NCBI GenBank assembly: GCA_001596155.1
Contig: CP014771.1
Coordinates: 496,001 to 560,000 of the forward strand
Direction: 5' to 3'
Source: Hymenobacter psoromatis
GTDB taxonomy: Bacteria; Bacteroidota; Bacteroidia; Cytophagales; Hymenobacteraceae
Length of the DNA: 64,000 bases
Made by a program: the position numbers and the translations under genes. Position 1 is the first letter of the stretch, and each line of letters opens with the position of its first letter. Below, one piece after another: positions 20,557-30,450 of this stretch. The notes under the pieces are model-generated. The model was given only the letters and a program-made list of their open reading frames with translations, was not told where the DNA came from and made no database searches.

Positions 20557-20847
20557 TTAGAGAACGGCCAGAATGTCCTTCTCCTGCATGATGAGGTAGT
20601 CCTCGCCATCCAAGGTGATTTCGGTGCCGGTCCACTTGCCATACAGCACCTGGTCGCCGGTTTTTACCTGGGGCTTGATGAGGCTGCCGCTGTCAGCGGT
20701 GCGGCCTTCGCCCACGGCCACAACTTCGCCGCGCTGGGGCTTCTCCTTGGCAGTGTCGGGAATGATGATGCCAGACTTGGTAGTGGCTTCGGCGGCGGCG
20801 GCTTTGATGACCACGCGGTCGGCCAGCGGTTTAATGCTCAGTGCCAT
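20557..20847 (-). CDS. groES: Co-chaperonin GroES
   Basis: The 10-kDa lid of the GroEL cage. From MALSIKPLADRVVIKAA it has 96 residues, the normal size, with the mobile loop TTKSGIIIPDTAKEKP (about 22-37) that docks on GroEL. The frame's earlier Met at 20928 has no homology and was rejected. No CIRCE inverted repeat is seen upstream, so heat control probably uses another mechanism. I found no exact TAnnTTTG box between it and secG; CAGGTTTG on the minus strand near 20935 comes close. Confidence 0.97.
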   Translation of the reverse strand: MALSIKPLADRVVIKAAAAEATTKSGIIIPDTAKEKPQRGEVVAVGEGRTADSGSLIKPQVKTGDQVLYGKWTGTEITLDGEDYLIMQEKDILAVL

Positions 20848-21022
20848 TGATTGAAATGGGAAATGGATGTGTTGGATAATGAAGAAGTTGGGGACTCCTA
20901 TGGCGGCGATTGACACGAAATGTGCCAACCGCCCAAACCTGACAGAATGCGCCCCTGAGTTGGCCGGTTTGGCAGACGCGCCTGCCGTAACTGGTCATAA
21001 AACCCGGCAAAAACGACGCAAA

Positions 21023-21070
21023 GCAAAAAGCCAGCGGCCCGTTCTTAAACGGAAGCCACTGGCTTTTTGC
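21023..21070 (-). terminator. Terminator-like hairpin between secG and groES
   Basis: On the minus strand GCAAAAAGCCAG (21059-21070) pairs with CTGGCTTTTTGC (21023-21034), leaving five T in the 3' arm and three more just after it. It suggests that groESL has its own promoter downstream. Confidence 0.65.
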
Positions 21071-21098
21071 TGAATTTTTCCGAAGAAATGCTGCCAGG

Positions 21099-21473
21099 TT
21101 ACTTCGCTGGCTGGGGCTGCGGAGCCGGCACATTCGAAGGGGCCGCCGCACCGGGCGCTGGCGCAGACATCGGAGCTGGTGCGGGAGCCGGCACCACGGC
21201 CCGCTGAGCGGCTTGCTGGTTGATGCTGCGAACCGGGCCGTTGGTGCCAGTACTCAGCATGTGGGTAGCAAGCGTAATCACAATCAGGCCGATGGCGAAG
21301 CCCCAGGTGAGCTTTTCGAGCAAGTCGCCGGTGCGCTTCACGCCCATCAGGTTGGCCGCGCCGCCTGCTCCAAACTGGCTGCTGATGCCGCCCCCTTTCG
21401 GGTTCTGAGCCAGCACGATGAGCGAGAGAAGAAAGCAGATAACCAGGATGAAGATGACTAATGCGAGGTACAT
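21099..21473 (-). CDS. secG: Protein translocase subunit SecG
   Basis: A small subunit of the SecYEG channel in the inner membrane (124 residues). Two membrane helices at about 1-22 and 57-73 flank the conserved loop VLAQNPKGGGISSQFGAGG. The tail after residue 90 is Pro/Ala-rich and of unknown use. It lies 14 bases after the upstream unknown gene, in the conserved Bacteroidota order before groES-groEL. Confidence 0.95.
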   Translation of the reverse strand: MYLALVIFILVICFLLSLIVLAQNPKGGGISSQFGAGGAANLMGVKRTGDLLEKLTWGFAIGLIVITLATHMLSTGTNGPVRSINQQAAQRAVVPAPAPAPMSAPAPGAAAPSNVPAPQPQPAK

Positions 21474-21487
21474 GAGAGGAGAAATAA

Positions 21488-22606
21488 CTACGCCGAAGGG
21501 CGCAAAGAGTCAATTTGGGTTACAAAGTACGCCATTTTTTCCGGCTGTTTCACCATTAGGCGCTCATAAATTACGATGGCGCGGTCAATTTTTCCCTGCC
21601 GCGCCAATATTTTGGCCAGGCTTTCCGATGCTAAATCTGGTTCGGCGCGGGTGCTGCGCACCGATAAGTCGGTCTGGTCTTCTTCATCGGGGGTAGGGAA
21701 GGCCCGGCGGCGCGATGCAGTCGGGGCCCGTTGCAGGAAACTATTGATGAGGTCGAGCGGGCGGGCCTTGGCTGCTTCGGGCTGCTGGGCGGCCACGTGG
21801 GCCAGCAGCAGCGCGTCGGGCGCGAAAAACTCCCCGGCTGGGGGCAGGCGGGCGGCGGGCACCTCGTCGCGGCTCCCGGCCGGCAACAGGCAAAAGCCCA
21901 GGCGGCTTCCCTCCGCCGGAGCGTACGCCACGTCGGCCAGGCCCGTAAAGGGGGGTAGCAATGGGGTGCCAACGGGCCGGCCGGTCTCCGCGTTTTCGAC
22001 CAGCTCGGGTAGCTGATAAGCCATCAGCTCAACCGGACTTTCATCGGCCAGGCCAAACTCGGCGCTGGCCGCCGCGGCCTCGGCGGGCGGCCGAATGGGC
22101 GGTGCCTGGGGCGGCAGCTCCGGCTCAGGTTCTAGTGCGGGCGCTGGCCCGGCCGGGTGGCTGGCTGCCGGAGCCAGCTCCTGCTCGGGCATATCAACAA
22201 GTAGGTCTTCTGCTTGCTTGTCAAGGGGTTCGGTTGCTCCTGCGGTACTATCGCTCACAGGTTGGCTTGGCTCGCCTGATGGGGGGTAGGGCGCGGCAGC
22301 CAGGTCGTCCACGGCCTGGTTGGCTACCGGGGCTTCCGCCAGCACCAGGGGGGTAGCGGCTACCACAACGGGCGCGGGCAGCTCGATTAGCTGGCGCAGC
22401 AGCGCGCGGTCGGCGGCGTAGGTTGCGGCGCGGCGCAGGCGCTGCCCGGCCAGCATGGAGCCCTGGTCGTGGGCGGCTTTGGCCAGCAGCAGGTGGGCCG
22501 TCTGGCAGTAGGGGAAGGCCTCGGCCAGCTCTTCCAGCGCGCGCACATCGGCCCCGGTCAGGGCCGTAGGCTGGGCGAGCAGCTGAAGTAAGGTGGCACG
22601 GGTCAT
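21488..22606 (-). CDS. Unknown protein of the lptE-secG block, helical ends with Pro/Ala linker
   Basis: A 372-residue protein lacking a signal or membrane helix. Residues 1-75 form a helical domain (ALEELAEAFPYCQTAHLLLAKAAHDQGS) typical of Bacteroidota proteins found at this position. The middle (about 85-300) is a low-complexity Pro/Glu/Ala linker. The C-terminal 50 residues look like one TPR-type helix pair: SLAKILARQGKIDRAIVIYERL followed by KQPEKMAYF. No enzymatic motif is seen. Its place between lptE and secG is conserved, which suggests an envelope-related task, but that is inference. Confidence 0.75.
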   Translation of the reverse strand: MTRATLLQLLAQPTALTGADVRALEELAEAFPYCQTAHLLLAKAAHDQGSMLAGQRLRRAATYAADRALLRQLIELPAPVVVAATPLVLAEAPVANQAVDDLAAAPYPPSGEPSQPVSDSTAGATEPLDKQAEDLLVDMPEQELAPAASHPAGPAPALEPEPELPPQAPPIRPPAEAAAASAEFGLADESPVELMAYQLPELVENAETGRPVGTPLLPPFTGLADVAYAPAEGSRLGFCLLPAGSRDEVPAARLPPAGEFFAPDALLLAHVAAQQPEAAKARPLDLINSFLQRAPTASRRRAFPTPDEEDQTDLSVRSTRAEPDLASESLAKILARQGKIDRAIVIYERLMVKQPEKMAYFVTQIDSLRPSA

Positions 22607-22703
22607 AGGGAGTTAAGAATTAAGAGTTAAGAGTTGAAAGGTAGGGCAGAAGGTCGTTTTCTTGGGTAGCTCCCACGGTTTGCTCTTTAGCGGAGCAGGG
22701 TGC

Positions 22704-22814
22704 AAAAAAGCACGTCATTTCGAGCTTGTTGAGGAATCTCGCTCGTAATCGTTCGGGTTCCGTTCCACGAGGCGAGCGAAATTCCTCGGCAAGCTCGGAA
22801 TGACGTGCTTTTTT
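22704..22814. repeat. Long inverted repeat GCACGTCATTTCGAGC, doubling as terminator after lptE
   Basis: Arms starting AAAAAAGCACGTCATTTCGA at 22704 and ending at 22814 pair with about three mismatches over 42 bases. Both ends give T-runs, so on the minus strand it can also stop transcription after lptE. The core GTCATTTCGAGC...GAGGAATCTCGCTCG resembles the TGTCATTGCGAGC elements. Just upstream, 22611-22640 holds one arm of AGTTAAGA-type heptamers like those at 10984. Confidence 0.8.
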
Positions 22815-22835
22815 GTAACGACTATATCTCAGGTA

Positions 22836-23384
22836 TCACCAGTTGGCCACCGACTTATTGAACATGTCGCTGATAATGTTGCGGGTAATCTCGCGCACCG
22901 AGGCCAGGTCATTGTTGACCGTCGCAATATCCTGGGTCGAAGGGAAGTCCTTCTGGCTCTGGAAAGTCTGCTCGAAATCCTGCTTGTTATTCTTCGTATT
23001 CGTGAAGCGCAGCTGCACCTGAATGGTGAGGCGGTTGGCACCCGCCCCCGGCAGCCCACCGGCCTGCTGAATGGCCGCCGGCGCAAAATCATACGCCGCG
23101 ATGGTGCCCTCAAACTGCAAATCGCCGTCGCGCGGCACCAGCTTCAGCGTCGTGTTGCGCTGAAAATAGTCCTTGATATCCTCCGTAAACCGCTGCGAGA
23201 GGTAGGCCGGCGCGTTGGGCGCGGTATTTTGAAAGGTCTGGATGGAGAGCGTCTTCACGGCCGGGTCAATGTTGGTGCCGTTGAACGAGTACACGCCGCA
23301 GCCGCTCGTCAGCAGCGACAGCAGGGGTAGGGCCAGCAGGCCCAACGCGCGCCGCCGCCCCTGGTTAAGCCGATTCGAGGTCAT
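22836..23384 (-). CDS. lptE: LPS-assembly lipoprotein LptE
   Basis: The outer-membrane lipoprotein that plugs LptD and helps place lipopolysaccharide. The signal ends in the lipobox LTSGC near residue 29. The mature part shows the family pattern (GTNIDPAVKTLSIQTFQN, LSQRFTEDIKDYFQRNTTL, LQFEGTIAAYDFAP). At 182 residues its length is usual. Its start overlaps the end of the sigma-54 regulator gene by 20 bases, so the two are cotranscribed. LpxK, for lipid A, is encoded at 32.4 kb. Confidence 0.9.
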   Translation of the reverse strand: MTSNRLNQGRRRALGLLALPLLSLLTSGCGVYSFNGTNIDPAVKTLSIQTFQNTAPNAPAYLSQRFTEDIKDYFQRNTTLKLVPRDGDLQFEGTIAAYDFAPAAIQQAGGLPGAGANRLTIQVQLRFTNTKNNKQDFEQTFQSQKDFPSTQDIATVNNDLASVREITRNIISDMFNKSVANW

Positions 23385-24690
23385 ATTGCTTGAGCTTGCG
23401 GTACAGGGTGCGCTCCGAAATGCCCAGGTCCTGAGCGGCGTATTTGCGCTTGTTGTGGTGCTTCTTCAATGCTTTCATAATCATCTCTTTCTCAATGGCA
23501 TCGAGCGAAAGCGTCTCTTCCTCCGTTTCGTGCGAGATGTCTTCGGTCTGGTCGCTGTCGTCGTCATCGGCGTAGTTGGCCGAGGCCATGTCCACGCGCA
23601 GCGGCGCGGCCGGGCCGCCGGGCAGGTAGTAGCCGTTGGGCTCGGGTGGGCCGTCGGTGGGGGGGTAGGCCGAGGCTTCCCCTAAGTTATTGAACAGGTG
23701 GCTGTTCTGGCGCAGCAGCTCCTGGGTTTCGGCCGGGGCCGGGCGGTTGCCGGTGGCCAGCTCCAGCACCACTTTCTTGAGGTCCGTCATGTCGCGGCGC
23801 ATGTCAAACAGCAGCCGGTACAGAATATCGCGCTCCGAATACGAGCCGAATTCACCGCCCGCGCCGTGGCCCGGCAGCAGGGCCGGCAACAGCGACGCTT
23901 GGGCCGTGGGCAGGTAGGTAGTAAGGCGAGCCGCATCGACCTCGCGGTCCATCTCCAGCACCGAAATCTGCTCGGCTAAGTTCTTGAGCTGGCGAATATT
24001 ACCCGGAAACCGAAACCGCGTCAGCAGCCGCACCGCGTCGGGCGTCAGGCTGATGGGCTTTACCCGGTGCTTCTCCGAAAAATCGGCGGTAAACTTCCTG
24101 AACAGCAAGTAAATATCATCGCCCCGGTCGCGCAGCGGCGGCACCGTAATCGGCACCGTATTGAGGCGGTAGTACAGGTCTTCGCGAAACTTGCCGGCCT
24201 GCACCCGGTCGAGCAGGTTCACGTTGGTAGCGGCCACCACGCGCACGTCGGTTTTCTGCACCTTGCTGCTACCCACCCGGATAAACTCGCCGTTTTCCAG
24301 CACGCGCAGCAGGCGGGCCTGCGTTCCCAGCGGCATTTCGGCAATCTCATCCAGAAAGATGGTGCCGCCGTCGGTCACTTCAAAGTAGCCCTTGCGCGCC
24401 TCATTAGCGCCCGTAAACGCGCCTTTCTCGTGGCCAAACAGCTCCGAGTCAATCGTGCCTTCCGGGATAGCGCCGCAGTTGATGGCAATGAACTGCCCGT
24501 GCTTGCGCGGAGACAGCGCGTGGATAATCTTGGAAAACGACTCCTTACCCGACCCGCTTTCGCCGGTGATAAGCACCGTCATGTCAGTCGGCGCAACCTG
24601 CGCCGCCACCTGAATGGCGTAGTTCAGCGCCGGCGCATTGCCAATGATGCCAAAGCGCTGCTTGATGGATTGTATTTCTTGGTTGGTCAA
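23365..24690 (-). CDS. Sigma-54 interaction domain transcriptional activator
   Basis: An AAA+ activator of sigma-54 promoters, 441 residues. Walker A is GESGSGKE at 43-50, the sigma-54 contact loop GAFTGA at 90-95, Walker [12 protein letters not shown] near 109-119, and the arginine-finger region follows ([10 protein letters not shown]). A Fis-type helix-turn-helix ends the protein ([20 protein letters not shown]). There is no receiver or sensor domain before the AAA+ core, which starts at residue 12, so activity must be controlled by level or by partners. The conserved position in front of lptE and secG suggests envelope genes as neighbours, though targets are unknown. Confidence 0.92.
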   Translation of the reverse strand: MTNQEIQSIKQRFGIIGNAPALNYAIQVAAQVAPTDMTVLITGESGSGKESFSKIIHALSPRKHGQFIAINCGAIPEGTIDSELFGHEKGAFTGANEARKGYFEVTDGGTIFLDEIAEMPLGTQARLLRVLENGEFIRVGSSKVQKTDVRVVAATNVNLLDRVQAGKFREDLYYRLNTVPITVPPLRDRGDDIYLLFRKFTADFSEKHRVKPISLTPDAVRLLTRFRFPGNIRQLKNLAEQISVLEMDREVDAARLTTYLPTAQASLLPALLPGHGAGGEFGSYSERDILYRLLFDMRRDMTDLKKVVLELATGNRPAPAETQELLRQNSHLFNNLGEASAYPPTDGPPEPNGYYLPGGPAAPLRVDMASANYADDDDSDQTEDISHETEEETLSLDAIEKEMIMKALKKHHNKRKYAAQDLGISERTLYRKLKQYDLESA

Positions 24691-24705
24691 GTTCGTAGTC
24701 GATGG

Positions 24706-24927
24706 TTAAGCGGCCAGGCGCAGCCGTTCGCTGGGGGCCGGAATGGGATTGCCCAGCTCTTGGGAAAAGTCGAGCCATTCCTGAATAATAACGCGGGCAT
24801 TAGCAATAGCTTCGGCCTGGGTGGGGCCATCAGCCATGCAACCAGGCAAGTCAGGTACTTCCACTAAATAGGATTGGTCTTCTTCACTCCAATATACTAT
24901 GACCGGATAACGAGCTGGATTATACAT
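24706..24927 (-). CDS. hicB: HicB-type antitoxin
   Basis: A 73-residue protein with the HicB half-fold: YPVIVYWSEEDQSYLVEVPDLPGC, then the helix TQAEAIANARVIIQEWL. This is the degraded RNase-H-like domain that blocks HicA. The short tail after residue 58 has no clear DNA-binding domain, so repression of its own promoter is uncertain. It starts ten bases after the toxin gene. A toxin-first order is common for hicAB. Confidence 0.85.
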   Translation of the reverse strand: MYNPARYPVIVYWSEEDQSYLVEVPDLPGCMADGPTQAEAIANARVIIQEWLDFSQELGNPIPAPSERLRLAA

Positions 24928-24937
24928 AATTACTGGC

Positions 24938-25203
24938 TTATTGGGTAATGGTCAGGTTCAGTACGGCTCGATATTTAAGTAGAAATGCGCGAACTTGTTT
25001 GACTTGGTAAGGCTTGGCAGACCCACCTGAGCCAGGTTGTAAATTCAGGGCTTCTGGAATACCCATAAGGCCGAATATATGGTGGCTGCCTCGAATGCGC
25101 TGCTGAAGACCAAGTGATACCAGAAATTTACATAACGCCAAAAATTCTACGTTTTGCGCACTGGAAGTGGTCAACAGTAATTGCAAAAACTTTTGCCGCT
25201 GGC

Positions 25204-25207
<4 letters not shown>
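24938..25207 (-). CDS. hicA: HicA-type mRNA interferase toxin
   Basis: An 89-residue double-stranded-RNA-binding-like toxin that cleaves mRNA. The active His is in RGSHHIFG (residues 40-46), followed by the family stretch [20 protein letters not shown]. It is longer at the N-terminus than usual HicA (about 60 residues). Its ATG overlaps the stop codon of miaB (shared ATGA), so translation is coupled to miaB. Base composition is more AT-rich than in miaB, which suggests insertion into an older operon. Confidence 0.8.
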
Positions 25208-26637
<1,430 letters not shown>

Positions 26638-26675
26638 AGCAGGCAAAGTGGCCAGGCTAGCCGCCGGGCTGGAAA

Positions 26676-26683
26676 CAAAGATA
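26676..26683 (-). promoter_or_regulatory. Bacteroidota -7 box TATCTTTG for the miaB operon
   Basis: On the minus strand the text is TATCTTTG, the commonest form of the TAnnTTTG box, 39 bases before the miaB start. I see no clear TTG at the -33 position. It probably drives miaB-hicA-hicB and perhaps the genes behind them. Confidence 0.65.
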
Positions 26684-26784
26684 CGAATTAGGGTTGGGAA
26701 ATGACAGAATGGCAGCCTCCCACTTAGCAGTTAACCTTTAGCAATCTCTATTTTACTTCTCATTGCTTGCTAATCGACGAAGGG

Positions 26785-28059
26785 TTAACCGATACTGGTC
26801 GCCAGCGCCTCTAGCACGCCCTGGGCTTTCAGCAGGCACTCCTGATATTCCTGCTCGGGCACCGAGTCGTAGGTGATGGCCGAGCCCACTTGCAGGCTGA
26901 GGTAGCCGGTATCGGCGCGGTAGTTCAGGCTGCGAATCACCACGTTAAACTCAAACTCGCCGTTGGGCCGCACGAAGCCGAACGTGCCACTATATAGCCC
27001 GCGCCGGCTGGCTTCGTACTGCTCAATGAGCTGCATGGCCCTGATTTTGGGCGCGCCCGTCATGGAGCCCATTGGGAAGGTGGCGCGCAGAATATCAGCC
27101 AGGTCCACATCAGGCCGCAGGTCGGCCGCCACGGTCGAAATCAATTGCCAGACGTGCTTAAAGCCGTAGGTGCCAAATAGTTCGGGCACGCGCACGGTGC
27201 CCGTTTCGGCGATGCGGGCCAGGTCGTTGCGCACGAGGTCCACTATCATCAGGTTTTCGGCGCGCTCCTTTTCGTCGCGCAGCAAGGCCAGGCGCTGTTG
27301 CTCGTCCTCCGGGGGGGTAGGGCCGCGCCGCCGCGTACCCTTAATTGGTTGCGAGGTGATAACTCCCTGCTGCCGTGTAAGAAAGCACTCCGGCGAGGCG
27401 CACAGCAAATAATGGTCGTGGTGGCGCAAAAACCCCGCATAAGGCGCTGGCGACGCCTCATTGAGCCGCCAAAAGGTGGCAACCGGGTCCAGCGCCACGC
27501 CTTCGGCATAAAATTCCTGGCAGAGGTTCAGCTCATATACTTCCCCATTAAGAATGTCTTCGCGCACGCTTTCAACGGCTTGCAGATAGTCGGCGCGGGG
27601 CATTCGCGCCCGCAGCGGCGGCACGGCGGGGGGTAGGGCCGCCGGCACGGCCGTGGCCAGGATGGCGGCCAGCACATTGGTGGTTCGACCCTGAATAACC
27701 AGCGCATCGGCCCGCCAATACAGGCAGGTTTCGGGCAGGAAGAAATGCAGCGCCGGCCAATCAAGCCCCGAAAAATTATCGCTGCTCAGCGCTTCCATCT
27801 CATTTTTAACCTCATAGGTGATAAAGCCGCAATGGGGCAGCTGCGAGGTTGAAGCACTCAGGCAAGCGGGCACTTCGGCCAGCGTGCGGGGGGTAGGGGC
27901 CGTCGTGCTGGCCACGGCCAGCAGCCGCGTAAACGCGCCGGCCGCCGACGCCTGCAAGTCATTCGGCTCATAATAAGCGCAGTGTGGAAACCGCGCGGCC
28001 CATTGCAAGGCGCGAACGCGAAAATCGGCGGGCAGGTCGGCGAGCGGAATCGTTAGCAT
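26785..28059 (-). CDS. pabB: Aminodeoxychorismate synthase component I (chorismate-binding)
   Basis: Converts chorismate with ammonia to 4-amino-4-deoxychorismate on the folate route (424 residues). The catalytic motif is PIKGTRRR with Lys240, the covalent nucleophile typical of PabB; anthranilate synthases carry PIAGT instead. Other family parts: NGEVYELNLCQ (171-181), LLCASPECFL, LMIVDLVRNDLARI and PMGSMTGAPKIRAMQLI. No glutamine amidotransferase domain is fused or adjacent. The stop codon lies in the palindrome GGTTAACC. Confidence 0.88.
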   Translation of the reverse strand: MLTIPLADLPADFRVRALQWAARFPHCAYYEPNDLQASAAGAFTRLLAVASTTAPTPRTLAEVPACLSASTSQLPHCGFITYEVKNEMEALSSDNFSGLDWPALHFFLPETCLYWRADALVIQGRTTNVLAAILATAVPAALPPAVPPLRARMPRADYLQAVESVREDILNGEVYELNLCQEFYAEGVALDPVATFWRLNEASPAPYAGFLRHHDHYLLCASPECFLTRQQGVITSQPIKGTRRRGPTPPEDEQQRLALLRDEKERAENLMIVDLVRNDLARIAETGTVRVPELFGTYGFKHVWQLISTVAADLRPDVDLADILRATFPMGSMTGAPKIRAMQLIEQYEASRRGLYSGTFGFVRPNGEFEFNVVIRSLNYRADTGYLSLQVGSAITYDSVPEQEYQECLLKAQGVLEALATSIG

Positions 28060-28068
28060 AAATCGCCT

Positions 28069-29592
28069 TTACAACCCACGCAGGGCCAGTTTGGCTTTCT
28101 GGTCGGTGCTGTTTTTATACTCGTGCCGGGGGTAGGCCAGCGCCTGCTCGAAATAGCCTTTGGCCGCCGCCCGCTGGCCCGCCGCCAGCGCCAGGTAACC
28201 GAGTTGCAAAGCTGCCTGCGGCGCGAAATAATAGGCCGGCTCGCCCAGCGCGGCCGAGCGGCGCAGCGTACGCTGGTAGTCGGCGCGGGCCGAGTCGAGG
28301 CGGCCCAGGCCCTGCCACACGCGGGCCCGGCGGTAGGGCGCTTCGAGACGGTCGCGGGGGGGGGTAACGGCCACTAGCCGAAACTGCTGCAACACCCCGA
28401 GCGCCGGCTCATAATAGCCGCCATCGGTGAGCAGGCGGGCGCGGGTGAGGATGGGGTTGAGCAGCTGCGCATCGTGGTAAAACCGCTGGGCATACCCATC
28501 TTCCTCAATCGCGAGCGGGCCGGCGAGGTTGATTTGCTGGCGGTAGCGCTCGGCGGTGGCGGCCGGCGCGCCGCCCAGCCACGCGGCCAGGTAGAGCTTA
28601 AAAGCGGCGTCCTTGCGGTAATACTCACCCCGGTAATCGCGCAAAAACTGCTGGTTTTCGGCCGTCGAGCCGGCGTAGTCGCCCCGATACAGCAGCAGGT
28701 CGGCCTCCAGGTGGTGCAGGTAGGCCAGCGGCAGGTAGGCCGGGCCGGTGGGCCGGGCGCGGTAGGCTGCCAGTGCCTCTTCGCCACGGTGCTGGCGCTT
28801 GTTGAGGCTGATAACCAGGTAGCTGAACAACAGATTGTCGGGCTGCTCGCGGGCCAGCCGGCTGGTGAGCGCCAGGCTTTCATCCCCCTTTTTATAGTAC
28901 GCCTCCCGGATGAGGGCCAGCAAAATCTGACTTTCGGTTTGAAAGTCGTTGGGCTGCGCGGCGGCGCGGCTCAGGTTCTGCAAACCCGCTTCCACGCTGC
29001 CGCTCAGGCCCAGCAGCCGCAAAAGCCAGTGGTAGCCCTCGGGCAGCGAACCAATGCCGAACTGGCACAGGCCCAGCGTCTTGCTCACCGGCAAAAAAGT
29101 TGGGTAGCGCCGGGCCGCCGCCTGCGCCAGCAGGGCCGTTTGGCGCAGGTTCCAGGCGCCGCGCACCTCGTGGTGAAACACCAGCTGCGCCAGCGCCTGG
29201 TGCAGCCGGATTTCAATCAGCGCGTAGTCGCGCAGCGGGCCGGCCGCCTCGCGCCCCAGCGCGGCCAGGCGCGCATCCTGAGCAGCCACGGCGGCGTCGA
29301 AACGGCTGGCGTCCTGGCTGATAATCAGCTCCGTAAAATCGGCGCAATCGGCCACCAGCAGCGTGCCGGGCGCGCCGGCCGGCTCGGGGGCCAGCAGCTG
29401 GCGGCAGGCCGTTGCTTTCAGTTTCAGCAGCTCGGCGTAGGCGCGCCGGGCACCCGGCGACAGCGTTTCAGCCGCCGCGCTCGCCGGTTGGGCCACTGCT
29501 TGCGGCGGCTGCGCCCTACCCCCTCCCGGCGCGCCGAAGCCAAGCACGCTCACTACCGCGCTCAGCGCACCCCGGCGAATTTTTCTGCGCAC
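28069..29592 (-). CDS. Exported repeat-helix (TPR-like) protein of unknown function
   Basis: About 507 residues, largely alpha-helical, with degenerate TPR-like pairs (LLLYRGDYAGSTAENQQFL, ARVWQGLGRLDSARADYQR, QLGYLALAAGQRAAAKGYFE). I chose the GTG at 29590-29592 because it starts a good signal peptide (basic RRKIRRG, then hydrophobic ALSAVVSVLG, cleavage near GRA-Q). The frame also has an ATG at 29673, but that start would put a strong terminator hairpin inside the coding region. No enzymatic motif. The start is the weak point of this call; the frame itself is solid. Confidence 0.7.
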   Translation of the reverse strand: MRRKIRRGALSAVVSVLGFGAPGGGRAQPPQAVAQPASAAAETLSPGARRAYAELLKLKATACRQLLAPEPAGAPGTLLVADCADFTELIISQDASRFDAAVAAQDARLAALGREAAGPLRDYALIEIRLHQALAQLVFHHEVRGAWNLRQTALLAQAAARRYPTFLPVSKTLGLCQFGIGSLPEGYHWLLRLLGLSGSVEAGLQNLSRAAAQPNDFQTESQILLALIREAYYKKGDESLALTSRLAREQPDNLLFSYLVISLNKRQHRGEEALAAYRARPTGPAYLPLAYLHHLEADLLLYRGDYAGSTAENQQFLRDYRGEYYRKDAAFKLYLAAWLGGAPAATAERYRQQINLAGPLAIEEDGYAQRFYHDAQLLNPILTRARLLTDGGYYEPALGVLQQFRLVAVTPPRDRLEAPYRRARVWQGLGRLDSARADYQRTLRRSAALGEPAYYFAPQAALQLGYLALAAGQRAAAKGYFEQALAYPRHEYKNSTDQKAKLALRGL

Positions 29593-29628
29593 CTCTGCGG
29601 TAACTTCCAGCACGAAATCAGGAGCTAT

Positions 29629-29662
29629 AAAAAAAGGAACGACCACGGCCGTTCCTTTTTTT
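29629..29662 (-). terminator. Rho-independent terminator after the zinc-ribbon gene
   Basis: Arms AAAAAAAGGAACG (29629-29641) and CGTTCCTTTTTTT (29650-29662) pair perfectly around an eight-base loop, with a T7 run on the minus strand. It separates the zinc-ribbon gene from the TPR-like gene. Confidence 0.88.
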
Positions 29663-29679
29663 AATTGATACACAAAAGC

Positions 29680-30450
29680 TTACGCCACAACCGGCTTGCC
29701 TTCCACGTCGGCCAAAATACGGCCGCAGTGCTCGCACACGATAATTTTCTTGTGCGAAATAATGTCGGCCTGGCGCTGCGGGGGCACCGTGTTGAAGCAG
29801 CCGCCGCAGGCGTCGCGGCGCACCAGCACCACCGCCAGGCGGTTGCGCATGTTGCCCCGAATGCGGTCGTAGGCCGAAACCAGGCGGGCTTCAATGGGCG
29901 CCACGGCTCCTTCGCGCTCGCTCACGAGCTGCTTTTCCTCAGCCTCATTTTCGGCCACGATGGTGTCGAGCTCGCTCTTTTTGGTGTCGAGGTCCTTGCG
30001 GCGCTCATCAAGGCGCAGGCGCGTCACGTTGGCCTCGGTGTTGCGCTGGTCGATGAGGTATTGCGCTTCCTTGATTTTCTTGTCCGAAATCTGAATTTCG
30101 AGGCGCTGCAGCTCCACTTCTTTGGCAATGGCCTCGTACTCCCGGTTGTTGCGGACGTTGGTTTGCTGCTCTTCGTAGCGCTTGATGAGGCCTTCGGCTT
30201 CTTTAGTAGCGGCTTTGCGCTGCTTGATTTGGTCTTGCAAACCGCTGATTTCGTCGTCGAAACGCTTTACGCGGGCTTCGTAGCCAGCAATTTCATCTTC
30301 AAGGTCGCGAACTTCTTCGGGCAGGTCACCGCGCACGCGGCGAATTTCATCAAGTTGGGAATCAATGCGTTGCAGGTTGAGTAACGCTTCGAGCTTGGCG
30401 GAAACGGGCGCGTCGGCCGGATTTGCCACGGCGGCGGAATTAGCAGTCAT
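29680..30450 (-). CDS. Coiled-coil protein with C-terminal C4 zinc ribbon
   Basis: A 256-residue protein with a long antiparallel coiled coil (about 20-195: LEALLNLQRIDSQLDEIRRV, DEISGLQDQIKQRKAATKEA) and a C-terminal zinc ribbon (ACGGCFNTVP ... VCEHCGRIL, two CxxC knuckles). This is the zf-RING_7 / CdsZ-like family, thought to act with nucleic acid or the ribosome, but without a settled role. The ATG at 30450 was chosen because it overlaps nif3 by 11 bases and is preceded by a promoter. The pair nif3-zinc ribbon is conserved in Bacteroidota. Confidence 0.88.
   Translation of the reverse strand: MTANSAAVANPADAPVSAKLEALLNLQRIDSQLDEIRRVRGDLPEEVRDLEDEIAGYEARVKRFDDEISGLQDQIKQRKAATKEAEGLIKRYEEQQTNVRNNREYEAIAKEVELQRLEIQISDKKIKEAQYLIDQRNTEANVTRLRLDERRKDLDTKKSELDTIVAENEAEEKQLVSEREGAVAPIEARLVSAYDRIRGNMRNRLAVVLVRRDACGGCFNTVPPQRQADIISHKKIIVCEHCGRILADVEGKPVVA

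Noticed and set aside
20848..21022. CIRCE operator (HrcA site) before groES
   Set aside because: I found no nine-base inverted repeat with nine-base spacing.
26785..28059. Call as anthranilate synthase component I (TrpE)
   Set aside because: The motif is PIKGT, with the lysine of PabB, not PIAGT; no trp genes are adjacent.
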